A stretch of 64,000 nucleotides of DNA from Nectonema munidae (taxonomy: Eukaryota > Nematomorpha > Nectonematoida > Nectonematidae). Shown here piece after piece: positions 56,872 to 64,000 of the stretch. The position numbers and the translations under genes are program-made. Each line of letters begins with the position of its first letter. Within the stretch, counting starts at the first letter, position 1. Location: positions 1,039,842 through 1,103,841 of the forward strand of contig JAUIRK010000101.1 of assembly GCA_030549495.1 (NCBI GenBank). Reading direction: 5' to 3'. Below the pieces are notes generated by a model that was not told the origin of the DNA, made no database searches, and was given only the letters and a program-made list of their open reading frames with translations.

Positions 56872-57787
56872 CAAGGGCGAACAAAAATTGACCTAATAAC
56901 TCAAAAAATATTGACTTTTTGGCAGAAAAAAATGTACTTTTTCAAAAAAAGGTTTTTTATAACTTGCAAAAGAGAACTGAAAGCCTGATAGCGTCTTTAA
57001 CAGAGTTTCAGAGCCACGAAAAAAATTTTCCGGGCCCCGGAGTTATGTTTTTTTTAGCTCCGGTGTGAGTTGCAACACGCTCTTATAGTTAAGTGTATAT
57101 TTTTAAAAAATTTAATAAAAAATAACCAAAAAAGAGTTATGATTAGAGAATATATGCATGTTTTACTTGAAATTAACATTTCCGCTAGCTTTCTTCTAAA
57201 AAACGTCGAGTGGTTAAATCATGCAGAGCCAGTTAGTGGAGGCGTATTTTAATTTTTACGGCTCCGGTTCCATGTAGAAAAATTCATCTATCGCAACCCT
57301 GATTTTTATTACTTTTTAAATCATAGGCCTCTTTTTCTTCTATAAATAATAAAAAGAACAAAATTTAACTTAAAAACTTCAAAGTTATTGACCCTTATAC
57401 TTTAAAATATTTACTTTATTTCATAAAAAATTCACTTAAAAATTATTTTAAGCTTTTTTATTTTGAAGAATTTAAATACACAAGGAAATAATTAAATATA
57501 TTAGAAGAAAAATTTCTATCTTTTGCTAGAAGCTTTTTTAACATCGAAAATTATCTTTCTACAGAACAAGTTGTAGCTTGACAATTTTGTAACTCTGCAT
57601 AAGTACTGGAAGAAATGTTTAGCTTTTTCAATTCTATATCTTTAATATCGTTATTTTCAGACCTTTTATTCAAATAATTTTTAATTCCACAATCATCGTG
57701 ATCAAACTTGATAGAGTAAAAAAGTTTTGATGCATCTTTTATGCTAAAAGAAGTTGACTCAACAAACTGCCCTAACTGAATATAGTT
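56872..57787 (-). mobile_element. hAT fragment (BED/CGGBP1-like family), truncated by the duplication
   Basis: The 3' end CAAGGGCGAACAAAAATTGAC (56872 on) matches the terminus of the hAT at 29602. On the minus strand 57787-57460 encodes the C-terminal part of the transposase, including LQNCQATTCSVER, a stop, then FSMLKKLLAKDRNFSSN. It ends abruptly at 57787, the duplication breakpoint, and corresponds to the left part of the fuller copy at 62063-63350. A GC-richer patch (57020-57065) with GGGCCCCGGAG belongs to the element's interior. Confidence 0.65.
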
Positions 57788-57810
57788 AGGATATAGTTCA
57801 ATATGTACTG
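57788..57810. other. 23-bp filler at the tandem-duplication junction
   Basis: Sequence between the two copies that is in neither parental flank. It contains ATATAGTT, a repeat of the last bases of copy A, and ends ATATGTACTG directly before copy B. It looks like a locally templated insertion made while the break was joined. Confidence 0.6.
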
Positions 57811-58550
57811 AACTGTATATGCATTGAAGTTTAAACTATGAATCTCTTGATATGTTTTTTTTCGTATAAAATTTTAGTTTTGAATATATTGTTAAATCAA
57901 CTATCGTGTTTTTTAGTTGAAAAAATTGTAAACATTTTCGTATGTTAGTATAACGAGTTAAGGATTTGTTTTATGAACATTTTTAAGATGTCAATTAAAC
58001 TGTTCAAATTATAACGAAGAAGTTCGATGTTTTACCGAGCAGCTCTATTATAATCCACGAACTGAATAATATTATTTATAATTTATAATATAATATAAAT
58101 TTATTTTTTTCAGTACCTTGATATATTGTAAGAATTGATATAAATTTAATCCACAAGTGAACTTATTTTTTGCTATAAACTTTAAGATTAAGTTAGAAAT
58201 GGATATTGTGTTGCGTAAATCCCTTTGATTTTGAGGTTAATCTCTAGCAGCACTCATTGATACTATATCTCCAAATAGAGGTTCAACTAGAAATCAAAAA
58301 TCTTATTAAGATGTCCTCACTAGTTGTGTCGTTCGTATTGAACTGTTAGCAGTGAAGTTTGAAAAAAATCACAGGATAGCAATATTTATAACAACAATAA
58401 GGCTTTATTTAGGACATGATAAAAGGCAAAGTCTTTTTATACAATGTATAAGATTACATAAGCAAGCACAGATCTTTATCGTATACACCTGAGAAATGAA
58501 CACAAAAAATAAAAGTATACGTTTCATTTTCAGAGTAGTAGATAAACTGG

Positions 58551-59480
58551 TTAATCATTTTTTAAATTAAGTACATTTTTGCTTCTTTTAATGAAAGCGC
58601 AAAAAATTTTCTTGCTCACATTCTTAATTTTAGTGTTTAAGAAGCCAAAGATCAACGGTTGAAATACATAGGAAGTATGAGAAAAGACTAATGCCATGTT
58701 TATGTTATGAAGAGTGGCATTATTTAAAATAAAAACAACTCCTAACGGAATTTGAAAGAGAAGGAAATTGATGCTCGTTAATATGATGATGACATTGGAA
58801 TACCAAAGCTCTTTATTTCTTTTTATTGTTGAGGACAAAATTTTCTTAGACTTTTTGTAGAACTTATGCTCTTGATGAATAATAATTATGGTAAAGAGGG
58901 CAATTAAAGTGCTTGGAACAAAGATACAGCATGAAACTAAGTATCTTTTGAAAAACTTTTCATTACTAAATAAGCACATTTTTTTAGACAAAATCAAGAC
59001 ATGACCTTTTTTATAATACATAAAGCCAAAGAAAAGGAGTAGGTTGCTTATTGCTAGGAAGCTGGCCAAGATCAGTAGATAGACATTTGCCCTCCATGAG
59101 TTTAGGACAGTGTATAAATGAGGTCTGCAAATCAAAACCAAGTGAAAAGTGTACAGCACTATGATGCAGAGGGGAATGAACATGTAATGGAATATTTTTA
59201 TGACGAGGAAAAAAAAGCACATTTGGAAACTATATTTGTAGTAGCCGTGAGTGAGTCTGGACACTCGAATGAAGGAGAATGAGCCTGAGACCACAAAGTC
59301 CAGCACACTGATGCTCAGCACAAAGATGTTTCGAGGAGTGTGGAGTGCCTTAGAGAAAACAATCACGTTAATCAGAAAGAAGTTTGCTATAGACGAAACT
59401 ACTATGCACACCACATCGTATATTAGTAGCAGTACCAATGGGTATTTTCCCTCTTCTCCTTGCCAAACACTGCTCTTCAT
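58551..59480 (-). CDS. rhodopsin-like (class A) GPCR, copy B, 309 aa
   Basis: Same length and start as copy A, and intact. By eye it differs at eight nucleotides, four silent and four changing residues: Y98H (TM3), T127N (second intracellular loop), I191T (TM5) and S261N (top of TM7). The unusual FHL, FQIP and QPLIF motifs are unchanged. The TATA box, initiator and poly(A) signal are also preserved. With so few changes the data only hint at constraint, but both frames have stayed open and the conserved cysteines, D61 and prolines are untouched. Most likely a second working gene or a very recent duplicate. Confidence 0.85.
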   Translation of the reverse strand: MKSSVWQGEEGKYPLVLLLIYDVVCIVVSSIANFFLINVIVFSKALHTPRNIFVLSISVLDFVVSGSFSFIRVSRLTHGYYKYSFQMCFFFLVIKIFHYMFIPLCIIVLYTFHLVLICRPHLYTVLNSWRANVYLLILASFLAISNLLLFFGFMYYKKGHVLILSKKMCLFSNEKFFKRYLVSCCIFVPSTLIALFTIIIIHQEHKFYKKSKKILSSTIKRNKELWYSNVIIILTSINFLLFQIPLGVVFILNNATLHNINMALVFSHTSYVFQPLIFGFLNTKIKNVSKKIFCAFIKRSKNVLNLKND

Positions 59481-60162
59481 ATCTATAAAGTCTATTCGCT
59501 TATGGAACTAGGCGTAATGCGGTATTGATGCGGCAAATTGGTGTCTTTTTACAGGAATTAATCACACAATGAGAGGATAAACTAAAATAGTTGGCTATAT
59601 ATAAAACTAGAATATATACTGTCAAAAATGACTTATCTCTCCTCTTCGTGTATATCAATTACAGTTAGTACAATGTTAATTATATTGGAAATTTTACTCG
59701 CTTAATCTCATAATCTGAGAGGCAATGCATGCATGTACAAATAAATCAGGTGCTTTTGGCTTGATAATTTTGGCATTCCTTTTTTCTTCAACCGCAAATA
59801 TTATTGAAAATGTTCGATCCAAATTACACTATTTTTATCATGTATTTGGAATTAGATTTAAACACAATTATTATTTAATTAATTTTTCAGATTTTATGAT
59901 ACTAATCCATTGCACTCGAAAAGATAAAAATTTGGTAGTAAAAGGTTTTTTAGTAATAATTGAGATCAGTTTTACAATCTCCACCTCCAACTTGCTTTTA
60001 GATAGATTCTAAAATTTAAATGAGTCTGGCAAAGAAATTCTAATAGTAGAATGATTTTCCAAAATTTCTATTAAGTTAGGTAGCTAGTTAGTTGTTATCT
60101 TTAGCTTACAAAGATTCTCTTTTACACTTTCAACACTTTTATTCAATTATATTGGTCTATAT

Positions 60163-60466
60163 CAGTGGTTCGTAAACTTTTTTTTATCTTGTTACCCAAT
60201 TTTACATGCCCCAGTAAGGGCATATATATCAGTAAGATATATATGATCAAATGAAAACACTAGAGATATTTATATTTATTGTATTTGAACATTGTTACAG
60301 TTTAGTTTACATTTTACAACATTACATACTCAGACTATTTTGACATTAATTCTAACGCCAGGTACCGCGATGCTTTCATGATTTTCAGAATTATTAACTA
60401 CTTTTTCTCTGAACCCTCCATTACCCCCGAAAAATGGCTAAATTACCCCCAGTTTGGAAAACACTG
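60163..60466. mobile_element. hAT-type MITE, copy B
   Basis: Same element and GTCTATAT duplication as copy A. Near 60218-60235 about 20 bases are replaced by an AT repeat (GCATATATATCAGTAAGATA), the only complex change inside the duplication. Confidence 0.8.
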
Positions 60467-61160
60467 GTCTATATGATAGAAAGTTAATGCGAAGTATATA
60501 AATGCTCAAGCAGGAATAATTTTTAGCAATAGTGGAAAAAGTAGTTACTTACTTTTTTTTCTTCTAACATATTTTGGTACATGCTGTTGCGTATTTCACA
60601 CATAAAATGATACCAGACTCCACAATATGAAACAGTTTTATTTTATTGTTGTGGTTTATAATTGTTTTTTTTATTGTTGTGGGCTATGCCATTTATTATA
60701 TCCCACTAAAAACATGTATAGTTAAACAACCAGCGCTATACTTAACTTAGACGCTCTTCCCCGAGCATCATGGGTGCCTTCCCTATCCCCGAAGTCGGCG
60801 AATAGCATATATTGTACGTATTCTCACGCAAATATACGTACAGAGGCTAAGGTAAAACTCACTATACCTAGGGTATAGTCAGTATTTGATAATAGCCTAA
60901 TTTAACATTTTAATAAGAATATCTCCATTTTTCCCTTAGGGACTAGAACGTTAATTTATTTTCATTGCATTAATGGACACACATTTGAAATAAAGAATTT
61001 AAGTACATTCAAGTTAAGAAATGTCAATTCTAGCAAAAAAAACAACAAAATATAAAACTATTTACACAAAAATTACACTAAACAACAAAATTTATCATGA
61101 CAACTTAAAAAATTATGGATTCAGCTAAAAAACAACTAATTATGTAATTATGCAAAACTA
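60467..61160. other. non-coding part of duplication copy B
   Basis: Counterpart of 55278-55970; no gene recognised. Confidence 0.4.
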
Positions 61161-61163
61161 CAA

Positions 61164-61950
61164 AGGACACTTGGAAAAAACTAAATTCTTTTTTGAAACA
61201 AGAAACTGATCAGTCTCTTTCAATAAAACAGAATGGTTTTCAAATTACTGATGACTCTAAATTGGCTAATCTTTTTAACTCTTATTTTTCTTCCACCTTA
61301 ACTTGTTCAAACGTGGATGAGAATTTTACAAAGTACCTTGTTAAACAACCACAGAACTTTTTATCTGAGAAAATTTCTTTAGAAGATCTAGTTTTTATTT
61401 TTACGTCCTTGAAAATTAATAATAGTGTAATCTATGGAATTTCATCCGATCATATTAAATTGATCTTTCCATTTATTGTAAATATTTTGTTAATTGGATA
61501 TAATTCTTGTATCGAACATTGTATTTTTCCTGATGTTTTCAAAAAGTCTAGGGTTATTCCTGTCTATAAAAAAGTAGTAAGCATGAAATCTCTAAGATAT
61601 TTGAAAAAGTTTTACATAGGGAAATCAATGAATACATGAATATACATTCTCTTTTTTCGTTAATAAATAATCAGTTCGGCTTCAGAGCAAAACATTCTAC
61701 TCACCTTTTGCATAGTGTTTTCATCAATAGTGTAATAGTTATCTTGACAAGAATCAAACTGTTTTTTTCAATATTTATTGATTTATCTAGACTCTAGAGC
61801 CTTTGTCTCTATTCCGCTTTTAACTAGACTTCGTTTTTATGGTTTTGATATAAAATCACTTTAATTAATGTCCTCTTATTTGGAAAATAGATTCTAATGT
61901 GTGTCTATAAAAAATATCTTTCACTGTGAGAAATAATTAGTAAAATTTAC
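61164..61950 (+). mobile_element. LINE reverse-transcriptase fragment, copy B
   Basis: Counterpart of 55975-56760, with the open frame at 61193-61639 (148 codons). It differs from copy A by a few residues (for example N to K in ENFTKYL and R to T in IFTSLKI). Decayed in the same places. Confidence 0.75.
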
Positions 61951-62062
61951 TAAGAACATTAGTAATCAAAAAATATAAGTTAGTAAATATGCTAGATTAG
62001 TAATGTATACTGTCCATTGCAACAGAACTTCCATAGATTATTACTTGCCCATATTTTCATCA

Positions 62063-63350
62063 AGGGCGAACAAAAATTGACCTAATAACTCAAAAAATAT
62101 TGACTTTTTGGCAGAAAAAAATGTACTTTTTCAAAAAAAGGTTTTTTATAACTTGCAAAAGAGAACTGAAGCCTGATAGCGTCTTTAACAGAGTTTCGGA
62201 GCCACGAAAAAAATTTTCTGGGCCCCGGAGTTGTGTTTTTTTTTAGCTCCGGTGTGAGTTCCAACACGCTCTTATAGTTAAGTGTATATTTTTAAAAAAT
62301 TTAATAAAAAATAACCAAGAAAACAGTTATGATTAGAGAATATATGCATGTTTTACTTGAAATTAACATTTCCGCTAGCTTTCTTCTAAAAAACGTCGAG
62401 TGGTTAAATCATGCAGAGCCAGTTAGTGGAAGCGTATTTTAATTTTTACGGCTCCGGTTCCATGTAGAAAAATTCATCTATCGCAACCCTGATTTTTATT
62501 ACTTTTTAAATCATAGGCCTCTTTTTCTTCTATAAATAATAAAAAGAACAAAATTTAACTTAAAAACTTCAAAGTTATTGACCCTTATACTTTAAAATAT
62601 TTACTTTATTTCATAAAAAATTCACTTAAAAATTATTTTAAGCTTTTTTATTTAGAAGAATTGAAATACACAAGGAAATAATTAAATATATTAAAAGAAA
62701 AATTTCTATCTTTTGCTAGAAGCTTTTTTAACATCGAAAATTATCTTTCTACAGAACAAGTTGTAGCTTGACAATTTTGTAACTCTGCATAAGTACTGGA
62801 AGAAATGTTTTGCTTTTTCAATTCTATATCTTTAATATCGTAATTTTCAGACCTTTTATTCAAATAATTTTTAATTCCACAATCATCGTGATCAAACTTG
62901 ATAGAGTAAAAAAGTTTTGATGCATCTTTTATGCTAAAAGAAGTTGACTCAACAAACTGCACTAACTGAATATAGTTTTCTTTATGTTAAGCAGATGTTT
63001 ATGTAATTTTAAACAGATGATGCTTCTCTTTCACCAAAATCCCATTTTTGCATTCAAAAAAATTTACAATTTCTTTTATTTTTGGTAAGTGATCGCAGTA
63101 GTAAGAAGCAGCGTTCAGCCAGCTTGCCCATCTTGTAATAATTGGAGAAAAACTTGAGCAAAAATGTTTGTAAAAAAAATTGACATAAAAAAAATTATTG
63201 ACTTTTAAAAGAAAAAAAATTTACTTTATTGACCTTAAAAAATTTTAAAAATAATCGAAAATTAAGTAAATATATAATAAATAATTGTTTCTAACAAACT
63301 AAAAAACAAAATAAAAAATTGACTTTATTTTTTATTGACTTCGTTTACGC
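62063..63350 (-). mobile_element. hAT fragment (BED/CGGBP1-like family), fuller copy
   Basis: The left boundary is CAAGGGCGAACAAAAATTGAC at 62063. The right boundary is near 63312-63350, with AAATTGACTTTATTTTTTAT followed by TGACTTCGTTTACGC, the inverted counterpart of the terminal AAAGTCAAT motifs seen at 29602. On the minus strand about 63150-62640 carries the C-terminal transposase region: CDHLPKIKEIVNFFECKNG, VESTSFSIKDASKLF, IKNYLNKRSENYDIKDIELK, then TTCSVER, a stop near 62740, and FSMLKKLLAKDRNF. The N-terminal BED finger and most of the core are absent. The family matches 30940-32277. Confidence 0.7.
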
Positions 63351-63711
63351 ATGCATATATTTATCATACTCTCCCCTTTATAATGCATGTAGTTATATGA
63401 GTTTTTTATGTCCTCATTTCCTTCTCAATTTTACTGCTATCTATTTTTGTAGTTCATTTTGCAGCCTTCTTTTTCATTCTTGTTGTTTTTTCTTCAACTC
63501 TACTTTTACTATATCATCCATTCTGATTCAAACAATTGCCACTTGATCTGCTCTCATTATTCCTCCTTGCTACTGCTCCAAAAAACTGCTGTTTCTTGCA
63601 ATATTCAATCACAAGCTTTGGTCACGCATTATTGTTTCTTTCTCCATTTTCAATAATACTTTTCGCTAGTGTCATCAACGTTACACTTCATACGATCTCC
63701 TTTTGTAAGGT
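63351..63711. other. pyrimidine-rich intergenic sequence
   Basis: Three overlapping frames (63319-63766) are open only because the strand is rich in T and C; their products are hydrophobic and unlike any family I know. No feature is called. Confidence 0.4.
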
Positions 63712-64000
63712 ATGTTTTCGTGCGAATTTTGTTTTTTTCATGTACGTAAGTATAAAGATTTTATAAGTCATGTTTTTGATAAGCATAAAGGTAATGTAGA
63801 TTGTTTTGACTGTAATAAAAAATATGTTCATAAAAAGAGTTTATTCAGGCACATTCATCAAAAACACAGACATAAACAAGACATAATGTCTATTATTACA
63901 ACAGAGGAAGAGTCGTTTGAAACCCCATCATTTTCAGAACTTTTTTTAGGTGATTCAAATTCTATCGCCAGCCCTAAAACTTCTGTTGTGGGTTTAGATT
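63712..64000 (+). CDS. N-terminus of a C2H2 zinc-finger protein (runs off the window)
   Basis: From ATG 63712 the frame stays open to the window end (96 codons). It begins MFSCEFCFF and forms two C2H2 fingers. The first has C4 and C7 with histidines about 12 and 17 residues on (ISHVFDKH). The second is VDCFDCNKKYVHKKSLFRH with IHQKH. A serine/threonine- and acid-rich stretch follows (TTEEESFETPSFSELFLG). Two closely spaced fingers at the very N-terminus followed by an acidic linker occur both in transcription factors and in several transposon-encoded proteins of invertebrates. I cannot tell which applies here. No TATA box or splice site was identified with confidence. Confidence 0.6.
   Translation, partial: MFSCEFCFFHVRKYKDFISHVFDKHKGNVDCFDCNKKYVHKKSLFRHIHQKHRHKQDIMSIITTEEESFETPSFSELFLGDSNSIASPKTSVVGLD

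Larger units (their letters stand above)
52620..57787. repeat. tandem segmental duplication, copy A
   Basis: This 5168-bp stretch is repeated directly, in the same orientation, at 57811-62977. By eye, divergence is about 1-1.5 percent outside a central identical tract, plus a few short indels. The content in order is 3' flank and GPCR gene (minus), upstream region, hAT-type MITE, LINE RT fragment and the 3' part of a hAT transposase (minus). Copy A stops inside the hAT at 57787, whereas copy B runs on into further hAT sequence. The ancestral right flank is therefore with copy B and the ancestral left flank with copy A. Confidence 0.95.
57811..62977. repeat. tandem segmental duplication, copy B
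   Basis: Direct repeat of 52620-57787 (5167 bp). Beyond 62977 the hAT transposase sequence continues without a break, so this copy keeps the original right-hand context. Confidence 0.95.

Noticed and set aside
63319-63766. Membrane-protein genes
   Set aside because: Three overlapping frames are open because of a pyrimidine-rich strand; none has a plausible start context or family resemblance, and the last overlaps the better-supported zinc-finger frame.

Overview
The window is eukaryotic, very AT-rich and dominated by transposable elements. It has no operons, Shine-Dalgarno sites or dense gene packing. Its repeats include Tigger/pogo, piggyBac, hAT and MULE DNA transposons, LINE fragments, tRNA-derived SINEs and one Ty3/Gypsy element. 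Two invertebrate transposase-like families that I know only as uncharacterised multicopy proteins are also present. This mixture, with short ~45-50 bp introns left in a MULE transposase, fits an arthropod. A parasitic copepod such as a sea louse (Lepeophtheirus/Caligus type) is my best guess, by recall of family composition and not by any search.

Layout. 1-5.5 kb: AT-rich intergenic DNA with a SINE and a short hAT-type MITE. 5.5-9.7 kb: a broken Tigger element on the minus strand, a second Tigger end, then a decayed piggyBac transposase. 9.7-16.2 kb: a LINE 3' fragment inside a hAT-like remnant, and a decayed CYFC-type transposase-like gene. 16.3-20 kb: a 3.7 kb non-autonomous TTAA element carrying two different ~150-bp tandem arrays. 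20.6-22 kb: a decayed transposase-like gene of another invertebrate family. 22.7-29 kb: hAT-type MITEs, three SINE copies, and a 1.05 kb terminal-inverted-repeat element inserted in one SINE and holding another. 29.6-32.4 kb: a nearly intact BED-finger hAT transposase. 34.1-45.3 kb: a four-level nest (Tigger > small MITE > TTAA satellite-bearing element > Ty3/Gypsy), with target-site duplications visible for the three inner insertions. 46.2-51.1 kb: a DUF4371-type hAT, an intron-bearing MULE transposase and a ZBED-type hAT remnant. 51.9-52.4 kb: a 36-bp minisatellite.

52.6-63.0 kb: a ~5.17 kb direct tandem duplication. Each copy carries an intact, apparently intronless rhodopsin-like GPCR gene (309 codons, minus strand) with a plausible TATA box, initiator and poly(A) signal. 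Each copy also has a hAT-type MITE, a LINE reverse-transcriptase fragment and a hAT transposase fragment. The two GPCR copies are the only convincing host genes. The window closes inside the start of a C2H2 zinc-finger reading frame.

The most notable biology is the recently duplicated, motif-degenerate GPCR. Its promoter and first ~90 codons lie in a 1014-bp tract that is identical between copies, although the rest of the duplication differs by about 1-1.5 percent. Next come the nucleosome-length satellite arrays carried inside a transposon, and the depth of the nested insertions.
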